Origin: an uncultured Prevotella sp.
GTDB lineage: Bacteria; Bacteroidota; Bacteroidia; Bacteroidales; Bacteroidaceae
Direction of reading: 5' to 3'
DNA length: 64,000 nucleotides
Assembly: GCA_947304695.1 (NCBI GenBank)
Contig: CAMZBS010000001.1
Span: 1 to 64,000, forward strand
The position numbers and the translations under genes were made by a program. This document shows, piece by piece, positions 29,398 to 38,710 of this stretch (position 1 is the stretch's first letter; every line of letters starts with the position of its first letter). The notes under the pieces are model-generated. The model was not told the origin of the DNA and made no database searches. It worked only from the letters and a program-made list of their open reading frames with translations.

Positions 29398-31944
29398 GTG
29401 AACACAAATAATTATGTACACACGCACGGATTGACCAGCGAAGAAGCACTGGAAAGCAGGCAGAAACATGGTGAAAACGTGCTGACACCACCAAGGCGAC
29501 GCTCGCTCTGGAGGCTCTATCTGGAAAAATACGAAGACCCCATCATCCGCATTCTGCTCGTGGCGGCTGCCATCTCGTTGGGACTGGCTTTCATCACAGG
29601 CGAGTTTGTGGAGACCATCGGCATCATCCTGGCCGTGCTTTTCGCTACCACCGTGGGCTTCTACTTTGAGCGTGACGCAGCCCGGAAATTCGACGTGCTC
29701 ACTGCAATGGGCGAAGAACAACTGGTGAAAGTGCTACGCGACGGACGTGTGACGCAGGTACAGCGGCGTGACGTGGTAGTGGGCGACGTGGTCCTGGTTG
29801 AGACGGGCGACGAGGTACCGGCCGACGGCAGACTTTTCGAGTCGATGGAAATGCAGGTCGACGAGTCGAGTCTAACAGGAGAAACCATCGCTTCCAAGAC
29901 GGCCACGCCCAAAAACGACAATACGGCTGCATATCAGGAAGACCTGCTGCTGCGTTCATCGATGGTCATGGCTGGTACGGGACGCATGGTGGTGACTGCC
30001 GTGGGCGACGAGACGGAAATCGGACACGTAGCACGCGAGGCCATGGAACTGACTCAGGTGAAGACACCGCTGAACCAGCAGCTGAACCGACTGGCCGCAC
30101 TTATCAGCAAGATAGGCTCCGCCATTTCCACCGTAGCTTTCTTGGCATTCCTCATCCATGACATTCTCACCAGCCCGCTGTGGGCTACCAACAACTACGT
30201 GGGCATGCTGGAAGTGGTACTGCGCTACTTCATGATGGCCGTGACGCTCATCGTCATGGCTGTGCCGGAAGGACTTCCCATGGCTGTTACGCTGGCACTG
30301 GCACTGAACATGCGGCGCATGCTGAAGTCGAACAACCTGGTGCGCAAGCTGCAAGCCAGCGAAACCATGGGTGCCGTCACTGTGATCTGCACCGACAAAA
30401 CGGGCACGCTGACCCAAAACCGCATGACCGTCCAGGCCGTCAGCGAGGCCAACTCAACCCATGAAGAAAGGCTCTTCCACCTTGCCATCGCCCTGAACAG
30501 CACCGCTGAACTCGACGGCCAGCAATCCATCGGCAACCCCACCGAGGCTGCCCTGTTGCGCTGGCTCGACACCCAGGGCACCGACTACCGTCTTCTTCGC
30601 AACGAAGCTAGGATTACAGGCCGCCTGCCTTTCTCCACGGAAAAGAAATACATGCAGACCACGGCCATCGTCAACGGGCAGGAATATACCTTTGTCAAGG
30701 GCGCACCCGAAGTGGTGCTGGCCCAGTGCCAGCTGACTGCCGACGAACGGCTGGCCATCGAGCAACAGCTCAAGGAGTGGCAGCAGCGGGCCATGCGCAC
30801 ACTGGCTTTCAGTTGCAACGGCCATTATCAGGCTATTGTGGCCATCAGCGACCCCATCCGTTCCGATGTGCCCAAGGCTGTACATGACTGTCAGCGTGCC
30901 GGCATCGGCGTGAAAATAGTGACGGGCGACACTGAAGCCACGGCTCTGGAGATAGCCCGCCAGATTGGGCTCATCGATGAAATCAGCAATTCGTCGCAGC
31001 AAACCATCACCGGCCCAGCCTTTGCTGCCCTCTCCGATGATGAGGCACTGGAGCTGGTTGCCACGCTCAAGGTTATGAGCCGGGCACGCCCCACAGACAA
31101 ACAACGACTAGTGAGCCTGCTGCAACAAAGGGGTGAAGTGGTGGCAGTGACAGGCGACGGCACCAACGATGCCCCGGCCCTGAACCATGCTCACGTGGGA
31201 CTGTCGTTAGGTTCGGGCACCAACGTGGCTAAGGAAGCCAGCGACATCACCCTGCTCGACGACTCGTTCCGCTCAGTGGTCAGGGCTGTGGAATGGGGTC
31301 GATCGCTTTATAAGAACATCCAGCGTTTCATCTTCTTCCAACTGGTGGTCAACGTCACCGCACTGCTCTTGGTACTGGGCGGTGCCGCCATTGGAACCGA
31401 ACTACCCCTGACGGTGACGCAGATTCTGTGGATCAACCTGATCATGGACACCTTCGCTGCCATGGCACTGGCATCACTGCCGCCTTCACACGAAGTTCTG
31501 AATGCACCACCGCGACGGGCCGACGACTTCATCATCTCGCCGGGAATGAAGCGCGGCATCCTTTGGTGGGGACTGCTGTTCTTCGTCTTCACCTTTGCCT
31601 ATTTGTACTGGCTGGAGAACAACGGTACAGGACAGGGTATGGACACTTATGAACTGACGAAGTTCTTCACAGTCTTTGTCATGCTGCAATGGTGGAACCT
31701 GTTCAATGCACGTTCGCTGGGTTCGCACCATTCTGCCTTCCATCATTTTTTCTGGGGCAAAGGCTTCGTCCTGGTGCTGGTGCTGATTCTGCTTGGTCAG
31801 TGGCTCATCGTGGAACTGGGCGGCGAAATGTTCCGCACCACGCCCATCACACCGACTGACTGGTTGAAGATCATTGTAGTAACATCGCCCGTCATGCTGG
31901 CAGGCGAACTGTACCGCTTTTGGCAAAGGAGGGCCCAAGCATGA
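29398..31944 (+). CDS. Calcium-transporting P-type ATPase, PMCA-like
   Basis: An integral membrane pump that uses ATP to expel cations, most likely Ca2+. The 848-residue chain has all P-type landmarks: the actuator TGES-equivalent SLTGET (about 158-163), the first transmembrane hairpins (about 50-90), PEGLP in M4 (290-294, as in Ca2+ pumps), the phosphorylation motif DKTGTLT with Asp 333, KGAPE in the nucleotide domain, the TGDGTNDAP hinge, and six C-terminal transmembrane segments. Start: the only in-frame start that fits is GTG at 29398; no ATG precedes Met 104, and the N-terminus MNTNNYVHTHGLT looks natural. It is first in a four-gene operon and overlaps ribF by 4 bp (ATGA). Confidence 0.93.
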   Translation: MNTNNYVHTHGLTSEEALESRQKHGENVLTPPRRRSLWRLYLEKYEDPIIRILLVAAAISLGLAFITGEFVETIGIILAVLFATTVGFYFERDAARKFDVLTAMGEEQLVKVLRDGRVTQVQRRDVVVGDVVLVETGDEVPADGRLFESMEMQVDESSLTGETIASKTATPKNDNTAAYQEDLLLRSSMVMAGTGRMVVTAVGDETEIGHVAREAMELTQVKTPLNQQLNRLAALISKIGSAISTVAFLAFLIHDILTSPLWATNNYVGMLEVVLRYFMMAVTLIVMAVPEGLPMAVTLALALNMRRMLKSNNLVRKLQASETMGAVTVICTDKTGTLTQNRMTVQAVSEANSTHEERLFHLAIALNSTAELDGQQSIGNPTEAALLRWLDTQGTDYRLLRNEARITGRLPFSTEKKYMQTTAIVNGQEYTFVKGAPEVVLAQCQLTADERLAIEQQLKEWQQRAMRTLAFSCNGHYQAIVAISDPIRSDVPKAVHDCQRAGIGVKIVTGDTEATALEIARQIGLIDEISNSSQQTITGPAFAALSDDEALELVATLKVMSRARPTDKQRLVSLLQQRGEVVAVTGDGTNDAPALNHAHVGLSLGSGTNVAKEASDITLLDDSFRSVVRAVEWGRSLYKNIQRFIFFQLVVNVTALLLVLGGAAIGTELPLTVTQILWINLIMDTFAAMALASLPPSHEVLNAPPRRADDFIISPGMKRGILWWGLLFFVFTFAYLYWLENNGTGQGMDTYELTKFFTVFVMLQWWNLFNARSLGSHHSAFHHFFWGKGFVLVLVLILLGQWLIVELGGEMFRTTPITPTDWLKIIVVTSPVMLAGELYRFWQRRAQA

Positions 31945-32888
31945 CAACCCTCTATTACCCACCAGTCCAGTATGATGTGGAACCGCTGCAGCCATCAGAC
32001 CGTTGCATCGCCACCATCGGCTTCTTCGACGGCGTACATCGCGGCCATCGTTTCCTGATTGACGCTCTGAAGCAGGAAGCCCAAAGGCGCAGCAGGCAGT
32101 CAATGGTCATTACATTCGATCGTCATCCGCGCCAGGTTCTCCAACCGCAATGGCACCCACAGCTGCTCACTACGCTGGAAGAAAAGACCAACCTGCTGAA
32201 AGAAACAGGCATTGACGTGCTGGTCATCCTGCGTTTCGACGCACAGATGGCACAGCTGTCGGCACGCGACTTCATGCGACAGGTGCTACGGGAACGTCTT
32301 GGAGCCGGCGTACTTCTCACAGGATATGACAACCGTTTCGGCCATAACAGGGAAGAAGGATTCGACGACTATGTTCGTTTCGGCAAGGAGATTGGTATGG
32401 ACGTGGTCTGTGCAAAACCTCTGGCCGAAGACGGGCAGTGCTTCAGTTCGTCACTGGTGCGCCGTATGCTCACCGAAGGACGGGTGGAAGAGACAACCCG
32501 CTGTTTAGGACGTCCCTACCAACTGACGGGCAGTGTAGTTCATGGTGAGCGAATCGGACGCACACTCGGCTTCCCGACGGCCAACCTTCAGCTCCATGAT
32601 GACTGCCGAATGGTGCCTGCAAACGGTGTCTATGCTGTCCGGGTAAGCTGGGAACAGAACCCCATCCCGCGTCCCGGCATGATGAACATCGGCACACGTC
32701 CCACCTTCGACGGCCACTGTCAGACATTGGAAGTTCACCTGCTCGACTTCAGCGGCAATCTCTACGGGCACCAGCTCCGCATTGACTTCATTGCACACCT
32801 GCGCCAGGAACGGCACTTCGACTCTCCAGAAGCCCTTACCAGGCAGATGGAACAAGACGCACAACAAGCCAGACACCTCTTATTATAA
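31941..32888 (+). CDS. ribF: Bifunctional riboflavin kinase/FMN adenylyltransferase
   Basis: RibF makes FMN from riboflavin and then FAD. The N-terminal adenylyltransferase domain shows IGFFDGVHRGHRFLI (nucleotidyltransferase HxGH-type motif) and TFDRHPRQVL; the C-terminal kinase domain shows GRTLGFPTANL and MMNIGTRPTFDG. The full length is 315 residues from the ATG at 31941, which overlaps the preceding stop as ATGA; an upstream start at 31920 would lie inside the ATPase gene and is not needed. No FMN riboswitch is expected or seen, since the gene is internal to an operon. Confidence 0.96.
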   Translation: MTTLYYPPVQYDVEPLQPSDRCIATIGFFDGVHRGHRFLIDALKQEAQRRSRQSMVITFDRHPRQVLQPQWHPQLLTTLEEKTNLLKETGIDVLVILRFDAQMAQLSARDFMRQVLRERLGAGVLLTGYDNRFGHNREEGFDDYVRFGKEIGMDVVCAKPLAEDGQCFSSSLVRRMLTEGRVEETTRCLGRPYQLTGSVVHGERIGRTLGFPTANLQLHDDCRMVPANGVYAVRVSWEQNPIPRPGMMNIGTRPTFDGHCQTLEVHLLDFSGNLYGHQLRIDFIAHLRQERHFDSPEALTRQMEQDAQQARHLLL

Positions 32889-32896
32889 TTAATATT

Positions 32897-33661
32897 ATGA
32901 ACAAAGCATTAAGCTACACCCTGTTTTTCATTGGCATCCAGATGCTATCCACAGCTCTTGTCGTGGGTTGTGTGAAGCTGTTGGGCAGCGACACCATGAT
33001 GCAGTCGCCCTACATAAGCATTGCTTCCATGGCTCTGTTTGCCATCACCAGCATTGCCGTGTTCCTGTATTTCGGCTGGGCCAAGGCCACGCCTGACTTC
33101 CTGCGGTCGCGTCCCTGGGGTGTACTGGTCTGGAGCGTACTGGCTTCCATTGGCGTAGTGGTACCTTCAATGGCTTTTCAGGAGCAACTGCCAGACCTGC
33201 CGAACATTGTAGAAGACGAACTCATGGAGATCATCAGCCACAAAGGCGGATATTTCGTGATTTGCCTGCTGGCCCCCGTTGCCGAGGAACTGGCGTTCCG
33301 TGGTGCCGTACTCCGTTCCCTGCTCAACTGGAAACCACAGAAGCATTGGGCCATGATTGCCATCTCGGCACTGCTCTTCTCACTTGTTCACATGAACCCT
33401 GCACAGATGCCCCATGCCTTTCTGATGGGCCTACTGCTGGGCTGGATGTACTACCGCACGGGCAGCATTGTGCCCGGCGTGGTGTTCCACTGGACCAACA
33501 ACACCATTGCCTTTGTGCTGCTCAGGCTCTATCCCGACCCAGACCTGCACCTCATTGACATTCTGGGAAACAACCGCAATATAGGAGCTGCCATCATCTT
33601 CTCGCTCTTCATCCTTGCTCCTGCACTTTACCAATTGTGGCTGAGGATGGAAAGAAAATAA
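32897..33661 (+). CDS. CPBP-family intramembrane glutamic/metallo-protease
   Basis: A polytopic membrane protein of 254 residues with the CPBP (Abi/CAAX protease) signatures: EELAFRG (paired Glu 130-131 and Arg 135), FSLVHM with His 165, and FHWTNNT with His 198. These form the active site of CAAX-type proteases such as Rce1. About eight hydrophobic segments can be drawn. Substrate unknown; family members act in membrane protein processing or bacteriocin immunity. It lies 8 bp after ribF and 15 bp before dusB, so it is co-transcribed with both. Confidence 0.9.
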   Translation: MNKALSYTLFFIGIQMLSTALVVGCVKLLGSDTMMQSPYISIASMALFAITSIAVFLYFGWAKATPDFLRSRPWGVLVWSVLASIGVVVPSMAFQEQLPDLPNIVEDELMEIISHKGGYFVICLLAPVAEELAFRGAVLRSLLNWKPQKHWAMIAISALLFSLVHMNPAQMPHAFLMGLLLGWMYYRTGSIVPGVVFHWTNNTIAFVLLRLYPDPDLHLIDILGNNRNIGAAIIFSLFILAPALYQLWLRMERK

Positions 33662-33676
33662 AAGCCGAAAAGACAC

Positions 33677-34636
33677 ATGAACATAGGTACAATTGAACTG
33701 GGCTACCGTCCCATCTTCCTGGCACCCATGGAAGACGTGACCGACATTGGCTTCCGGCGTCTGTGCAAGCGCTTCGGGGCCTCAATGGTCTACACGGAGT
33801 TTGTCAGTGCCGAGGCACTGGTGCGCGACGTGAAGACAACCGTGAAGAAACTCAGCATCAGTGATGAGGAACGTCCCGTAGGCATACAGATTTACGGACG
33901 CGACATCGACGCCATGATTGAGGCAGCCAAGATTGTGGAACAGGCTGGTCCTGACTTGATAGACCTGAACTTCGGCTGCCCGGTGAAGAAGGTGGCAGGC
34001 AAGGGAGCCGGTGCAGGCATGCTACAGAACGTGCCGAAGATGCTTGAGATTACGCGTGAGGTGGTCAAAGCAGTGAGCCTTCCTGTGACCGTGAAGACGC
34101 GATTGGGGTGGAACCACGACCAGCTCATCATTACCGAACTGGCCGAACAGCTGCAGGACTGCGGCATCAAGGCACTGACCATTCACGGCCGCACACGCTC
34201 ACAAATGTACACGGGAGAAGCCGACTGGACGCTTATTGGAGAGGTGAAGCGCAACCCGCGCATCACGATTCCCATCATCGGCAACGGCGACATCCATTCA
34301 CTGGAGGAGGCCGACCTGGCTTTCGACCGCTACGGTGTCGATGCCGTCATGATCGGACGCGCCACGTTCGGATGCCCGTGGATTTTCAGCCACAAACAAC
34401 TTACTACCGACCAGAAACTCGATATTCTTTTGGAACAGCTGCACATCAATGTGGAAATGATTGACGAACCGCGCGGCATCCTTCATACCCGCCGCCATCT
34501 GGCAGCCACACCACTGTTTAAGGGCATTCCCAATTTCCGACAGACGCGCATTGCCATGCTCCGTGCCACAACTGTCACAGAGCTGACTGAGATTCTGGAA
34601 GGAACAAGGGAGATGCTGAGGGAACTACCTCAATGA
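33677..34636 (+). CDS. dusB: tRNA-dihydrouridine synthase DusB
   Basis: Dus enzymes are FMN-dependent reductases that convert uridine to dihydrouridine in tRNA D-loops. The 319-residue protein begins with the FMN-binding LAPMEDVTD, has the catalytic Cys 101 in LNFGCPVKKVAGKGAG, HGRTRSQMYTG in the phosphate-binding region, and IGNGDI followed by GRATFGCPW. The KKVAGKGAGAGML context is that of the DusB/NifR3 group. It is the last gene of the operon and its 3' end overlaps the convergent ybeY by 12 bp. FMN made by the co-transcribed RibF is its cofactor. Confidence 0.95.
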   Translation: MNIGTIELGYRPIFLAPMEDVTDIGFRRLCKRFGASMVYTEFVSAEALVRDVKTTVKKLSISDEERPVGIQIYGRDIDAMIEAAKIVEQAGPDLIDLNFGCPVKKVAGKGAGAGMLQNVPKMLEITREVVKAVSLPVTVKTRLGWNHDQLIITELAEQLQDCGIKALTIHGRTRSQMYTGEADWTLIGEVKRNPRITIPIIGNGDIHSLEEADLAFDRYGVDAVMIGRATFGCPWIFSHKQLTTDQKLDILLEQLHINVEMIDEPRGILHTRRHLAATPLFKGIPNFRQTRIAMLRATTVTELTEILEGTREMLRELPQ

Positions 34637-35035
34637 AAGCGCCCGGTTCTCGGCAGCTTCCATCTGCTCACGCTCACCCGGACCTTTGTCGTTCTGTCCG
34701 CACAGGTGCAGGATGCCGTGGATGATGACGCGGTGCAACTCTTCTTCGTAAGGCTTGTTGAAAAGCTCGGCATTCGAGCGAACCGTGTCGAGCGAGATGA
34801 CCAGGTCGCCATTGAGTACGTCGCCTTCGCAGTAGTCGAAGGTGATAATATCGGTATAATAGTCATGCTGCAGGTACTCACGGTTCACGCTCAGGATGTG
34901 CTCATCGTCGCAAAACAGGTAGCCAACCTCGCCCACCTTCTTCCCATAGGTGGCCGCCACACGCCTGATCCAGGCCGTGGTGTCGCGCTTGCGGATGGCA
35001 GGCATTCTGACGTTTTCAGTGCTGTAGGTAATCAT
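34625..35035 (-). CDS. ybeY: Endoribonuclease YbeY
   Basis: YbeY is a small metal-dependent RNase involved in 16S rRNA maturation and ribosome quality control. The 136-residue protein contains the UPF0054 signature VIIHGILHLCGQND: His 106 and His 110 are the first two metal ligands. The third position, His in E. coli (HGxxHLxGxDH), is Asp 116 here; as far as I recall this is normal in Bacteroidota. The ITFDY and GDLVISLDTV segments also fit the family. Its 3' end overlaps dusB, with no terminator between the convergent genes. Confidence 0.93.
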   Translation of the reverse strand: MITYSTENVRMPAIRKRDTTAWIRRVAATYGKKVGEVGYLFCDDEHILSVNREYLQHDYYTDIITFDYCEGDVLNGDLVISLDTVRSNAELFNKPYEEELHRVIIHGILHLCGQNDKGPGEREQMEAAENRALSLR

Positions 35036-35073
35036 CGGGAAACTATCGGATCTTCATTTTTCAGTTAAACTAC

Positions 35074-35544
35074 TTATCTTTCTGCTTCTGGCGACGGCAG
35101 GAATGGTGTCACATCAACCCCGAAGTGCTGCAGCTCGCGCACCATCGACGAAGAGACGCTGGCCAGCTGGGGTTCAGCAAAGAGAAGGATGGTCTCCACC
35201 TGACCGCCGCTGATCTGGTGGTTGATGTCAGCCATCTCGCGCTCATACTCGAAGTCCTTGGCCGAGCGTACACCTTTTATTATAAACCGGGCACCCTCCT
35301 GGCGTGCAAAGTCTACGGCCAGACCGTAGTAGGGCTTCACCTCAATGCGCGGCTCACAGGCATACAACCGGCTGATGGCCTCCATGCGCTGCTGTGCCGG
35401 GGTGAGCGTAGGCTTCTGCACATTGTCGCCCACAACGCCAATGACCAGCCGGTCGAAGAGTGGCAGAGCACGGTGCACACCGCTGTCGTGACCAGTCGTG
35501 AACGGATTGAAACTTCCCACAAAAATGCCTCTTTTCTGATTCAT
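35074..35544 (-). CDS. coaD: Phosphopantetheine adenylyltransferase
   Basis: CoaD catalyses the fourth step of coenzyme A synthesis, moving AMP from ATP to 4'-phosphopantetheine. The 156-residue protein begins with the nucleotidyltransferase motif GSFNPFTTGHDSGV (T/HxGH, His 18), contains AQQRMEAISRL, FIIKGVRSAKDFEYE, and ends with the SSSMVREL motif. Length and order of motifs are standard. It lies 38 bp upstream of ybeY. The -7 box is so close to the ATG that the mRNA may be nearly leaderless. Confidence 0.97.
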   Translation of the reverse strand: MNQKRGIFVGSFNPFTTGHDSGVHRALPLFDRLVIGVVGDNVQKPTLTPAQQRMEAISRLYACEPRIEVKPYYGLAVDFARQEGARFIIKGVRSAKDFEYEREMADINHQISGGQVETILLFAEPQLASVSSSMVRELQHFGVDVTPFLPSPEAER

Positions 35545-35549
35545 GGGGG

Positions 35550-35557
35550 CAAAGGTA
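35550..35557 (-). promoter_or_regulatory. Putative -7 box of coaD
   Basis: The minus strand reads TACCTTTG and ends only 6 bp before the ATG of coaD, so the transcript start would fall within a few bases of the start codon. No -33 TTTG is seen; that position is occupied by GGGAGTTAGG-type repeat sequence. Confidence 0.45.
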
Positions 35558-35565
35558 ATGAAAAG

Positions 35566-35608
35566 TTGGGAGTTAGGGGGCAGGAGTTAGGAGTTTTTAA
35601 CACTCCTG
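35566..35608. repeat. GGGAGTTAGGAGTT-type intergenic repeat with hairpin
   Basis: Between the XRE-like gene and coaD lies GGGAGTTAGG, then CAGGAGTTAGGAGTT. CAGGAGT (35581-35587) pairs with ACTCCTG (35602-35608). Iterated GGAGTTA sequences are, from memory, common between genes in Bacteroidota. A pyrimidine-rich stretch follows to 35634. Confidence 0.55.
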
Positions 35609-35634
35609 CGCTCCCTTTCCAGTTCCCCTTCCCC

Positions 35635-35838
35635 TCATTTGAACGTCTCTTTCGACAACTCATTGAAGAAGTCGTAGTCGAGAATGATACAGAACTGACG
35701 CAACAGACTGGTGTTGATGTCCTTGCGTGCAAAGATGTTGTAGACGTTGGTGCGCTCGCAGGAAATCTGGCCAGCCACCCAAACCACGGAGCGGTTCTTC
35801 TTCTCCATGATCTCTCTGATTCTTGATCCGATGTGCAT
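35635..35838 (-). CDS. Small XRE-like helix-turn-helix protein
   Basis: A 67-residue protein starting MHIGSRIREIMEKKNRSVVW, which resembles the short XRE-family DNA-binding proteins common in Bacteroidota (MHIGxxIxxxL...R..VYxIF..xxIdT). A helix-turn-helix can be placed at about 20-45 (WVAGQISCERTNVYNIF). It has no second domain. It sits 31 bp downstream of the hybrid sensor gene on the same strand and may be read with it. Targets unknown; an accessory role in regulating the carbohydrate locus is speculation. Confidence 0.8.
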   Translation of the reverse strand: MHIGSRIREIMEKKNRSVVWVAGQISCERTNVYNIFARKDINTSLLRQFCIILDYDFFNELSKETFK

Positions 35839-35869
35839 AGTTATAAAATAGTTTTAAGTTATGTCATTT

Positions 35870-38710
35870 CTAACCTTGTTTGCGATACTGAGAGGGCGTC
35901 ATTCCAAAGGTCTGACGGAAGATCCGGCTAAAATAAGCCACGTCGTCGAAGCCGCATTTCACTGCCACCTCGCCCACGGGAGCCTGCACGTTGGCCATGA
36001 GCAGGCGCTTGGCGCGGGCCAGTCGCAGACGCATCATATAGGCCGACGTGTTCTGCCCGGTAAGTGCCAGCACGCGGCGGTTCAGCTGTGAGCGGCTCAA
36101 GGCCATTCGGCTGGCCAGTGCCTCAACGTCGGTATGCCCCTGGGCCATGAGCAGGTAGACGTTGTCAATGAGTTTGTTCATGAACTGGCGGTCTTCGGCC
36201 GACAGCTCGGCGGTGGGTTGTCCGTCTGCCTGCAAGAACTTCTGGCGCAACATGCCGTAGTGCTTCAGCATTTTGTCGACCCTGACCAGCAGTTCTTCCG
36301 AGTTGAAGGGCTTCATCAGGTAGACGTCGGCTCCTGCCCTCAGACCCTTGATGCGGTCTTCCTCGGTGGTCTTGGCCGTGATAATGATGATGGGCACATG
36401 GTTGAGCAGACTCGACGAACGGATGCGGCGGCACAGCTCCAGTCCGTCGATTTCGCCCGGCATCATCACGTCGGTAATCACCAAATCGGGCATCGTTTCC
36501 TGTGCCTTCTCCAATGCTTCGGCTCCGCTGCGGGCGTAGATGAGCCTGTAATGGGATAGGTGCATGCCCACATAATAGGCAATGTCCTGGTTGTCCTCCA
36601 CGACGAGCACGGTGTATTTCGGCTCGCCTGCGCTCTTTTCCGGCTTGGCAGCCGCTTCCACGGGCTGTTCCTGCAGTCCGGCATCCTGCAGCAGTTCCGT
36701 CATGGCCGGTGTGCTTTCCTCTGCCGTCAGCGGTGCTGTGTTGCCGTCCAGCACAATGGGCAGCACAACGGTGAAGGTTGCTCCTTCGCCCTTGATGCTC
36801 TCGGCACTCACCGTGCCGTTCATGGCCTCGGTCATGAGCTTCACGAGCGAGAGTCCGATGCCCGTGCCCACATCCTCACCGGAGCGCGCACTGCCCTGAT
36901 AGAAGGCTTCAAACAGGTGGGGAAGCTCCTCACTCGGAATGCCGCAGCCAGTGTCGAACACCTGTAGCTTCAGCCTGTTGCTGCTGGTCGTCTCCAGCGT
37001 CAGGTTCACCTTGCCATAGGTGGGGGTGAACTTCATGGCGTTGGAAAGCAGGTTCGTAACGATGCGCAGCAGATAGTCGGGCACGAAGTCGGTCTCGATG
37101 GTGTTGAGCGAGTGGCTGTAGGACAGTTCGATGCGCTTGCTGGCAGCGTAGGACTGGAAGTTCTCGACAATCATGCCAACGAAAGGCACGATGTTACCCC
37201 GGCGCCACTTGGCCTCGCCCACGGCCGAGCGCACCTTCGAGATGTCGAGCAGCTGATTGATGAGCGAGAGCAGCGAGTTGCCCTGGCGCACAATCATCTT
37301 GGCTGCCGAGCGCACCTGCCCCATGTCCTCCACCTCCTGGTCTTCCAGCTGGTGGCCCAGTCCGAGGATGACGGTGAGCGGTGTGCGGAACTCATGGGTG
37401 ATGTTTGTAAAGAACTTTTCGCGCACGCGTTGCATATGGCGGAACAGCTGCTGGCGGACGGTGCGGGTGTGGAGCGTGTACCACAGCATGCCGATGCCCA
37501 CGACGGCCACCAACAACAGCAGTCCGGCCCAGATATAGGTCAGCCGCTTCGAGTGGCGCTCCTTGGCCAGACTGGCCTCAGCCCGCGCCTTGTCATCCAG
37601 TCTTTGCTGGCGTTCCATCTCCAGTTGTGCGTTCTGAATCTGCACCACCTTGCTGATGTTCATCAGGCTGTCGCGCAGGTGGTCGGCCATGATGTAGCTG
37701 GCAAGGGCCTGCTTCGTGTCGCCCGTCTTGGCGTAGAGCTCGTAATAGAGTTCCTTTGCCTTGGACTGATGCTCGAGCGACTCAATGCGCCGCGCGGTGG
37801 TCTCGATGCGCTCCAGCACATCGGTGGCCTGGGCAATGTCACCCTGCTTGATGAAGATGCGGCCAATGTAGCAGCCTGTCTCTAAGCGATACCAGTCGTC
37901 GCTGTTCCCGACCAGCGTGCGGTAACCCTTTTTGTAGGACTCCAAGGCGGCATCGAGCTGGCCCGACTGCTCATAGAGCCGTCCGATGTTGTTGTAGGAC
38001 TGCGAGATGCCCGTTGCCAGATTGCCCCGCTCGTTCAGTTCGAGCGACTTTCGGTAAAGCGTCCATGCTTCGTCGGTTTTGCCCTGCTGCTCCTTGATGT
38101 TGCCCAAAGCTCCCAGGTCGAGAGCCTGTCCTTGCAGGTTGCCCAGCGCCTCTTCCACGGCCAGTGCCTGACGGAACACTGTGTCGGCCATCTGCAGGTT
38201 GCCCATGAGCAGGAACACGCTGCCCATGCCGTTGAGTGCCACCGCCGTGTTTCTCCGCACCTGATGGTGCTCAGTTTCAGCATGCTTCATGCTGAGGTTG
38301 TAAGCCTGCTGATGGTAGTCCATAGCCTCGCTCAGCGCACCTAACCTTCGGTAGTCCGAAGCCAGGTTGTTCATGGCCCACATCATCTCGATGGCATCAT
38401 TTGCCTTTTCGGCCATTTGCAGGGCTTCTCGATGGTGGGTCACGGCCCAGTCATACTGGCAGTGATCGCGACACAGGCGCCCCAACTGCCGCAGTGCCAC
38501 TATCTGGCCCAGCACGTTGCCCTTACGCTTATAGTCGTCGAATGCTATTTTCAGTGAGTCGGTTGTATGATAACGGCTGAGCTGCTGCTCCAACTGCTCG
38601 TGCTGATCGTCATTGAGAACCGGCTCTGCAGTGTCGTTATTACTGCAGGCTGCCATCGTCAGTACAATCAGTACCAGAAGGAAACGGGCTGTTTGAGTCA
38701 TTATCTGCAT
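35870..38710 (-). CDS. Hybrid two-component system regulator with TPR sensor (HTCS)
   Basis: One chain combines sensor kinase and response regulator. It begins with a hydrophobic leader with a lipobox-like MAAC (Cys 22), then about eight TPR-type repeats (about 60-350, for example ALNGMGSVFLLMGNLQMA), a coiled coil, a transmembrane segment (about 391-412), a HisKA domain with THEFRTPL (His 439), an ATPase domain (NLLSNAMKF, DTGCGIP, GTGIGLSL), a receiver domain with Asp 747, and an AraC-type DNA-binding domain (about 855-945). Most HTCS have beta-propeller sensors; TPR sensors are a minority. It probably controls the flanking GH43 genes. Whether the N-terminus is lipidated or an anchored membrane segment is open. 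Confidence 0.93.
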   Translation of the reverse strand: MQIMTQTARFLLVLIVLTMAACSNNDTAEPVLNDDQHEQLEQQLSRYHTTDSLKIAFDDYKRKGNVLGQIVALRQLGRLCRDHCQYDWAVTHHREALQMAEKANDAIEMMWAMNNLASDYRRLGALSEAMDYHQQAYNLSMKHAETEHHQVRRNTAVALNGMGSVFLLMGNLQMADTVFRQALAVEEALGNLQGQALDLGALGNIKEQQGKTDEAWTLYRKSLELNERGNLATGISQSYNNIGRLYEQSGQLDAALESYKKGYRTLVGNSDDWYRLETGCYIGRIFIKQGDIAQATDVLERIETTARRIESLEHQSKAKELYYELYAKTGDTKQALASYIMADHLRDSLMNISKVVQIQNAQLEMERQQRLDDKARAEASLAKERHSKRLTYIWAGLLLLVAVVGIGMLWYTLHTRTVRQQLFRHMQRVREKFFTNITHEFRTPLTVILGLGHQLEDQEVEDMGQVRSAAKMIVRQGNSLLSLINQLLDISKVRSAVGEAKWRRGNIVPFVGMIVENFQSYAASKRIELSYSHSLNTIETDFVPDYLLRIVTNLLSNAMKFTPTYGKVNLTLETTSSNRLKLQVFDTGCGIPSEELPHLFEAFYQGSARSGEDVGTGIGLSLVKLMTEAMNGTVSAESIKGEGATFTVVLPIVLDGNTAPLTAEESTPAMTELLQDAGLQEQPVEAAAKPEKSAGEPKYTVLVVEDNQDIAYYVGMHLSHYRLIYARSGAEALEKAQETMPDLVITDVMMPGEIDGLELCRRIRSSSLLNHVPIIIITAKTTEEDRIKGLRAGADVYLMKPFNSEELLVRVDKMLKHYGMLRQKFLQADGQPTAELSAEDRQFMNKLIDNVYLLMAQGHTDVEALASRMALSRSQLNRRVLALTGQNTSAYMMRLRLARAKRLLMANVQAPVGEVAVKCGFDDVAYFSRIFRQTFGMTPSQYRKQG

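Noticed and set aside
29266..29721. Minus-strand ORF of 151 codons at the Ca2+-ATPase start
   Set aside because: It overlaps the promoter and N-terminus of a clear gene and shows no domain.
31920..31940. Upstream start for ribF at 31920
   Set aside because: The extra residues are coded inside the ATPase gene. The ATG at 31941 gives the usual RibF N-terminus and an ATGA overlap.
31941..32060. FMN riboswitch before ribF
   Set aside because: ribF starts inside the stop codon of the ATPase gene, leaving no leader, and no RFN-like sequence is visible.
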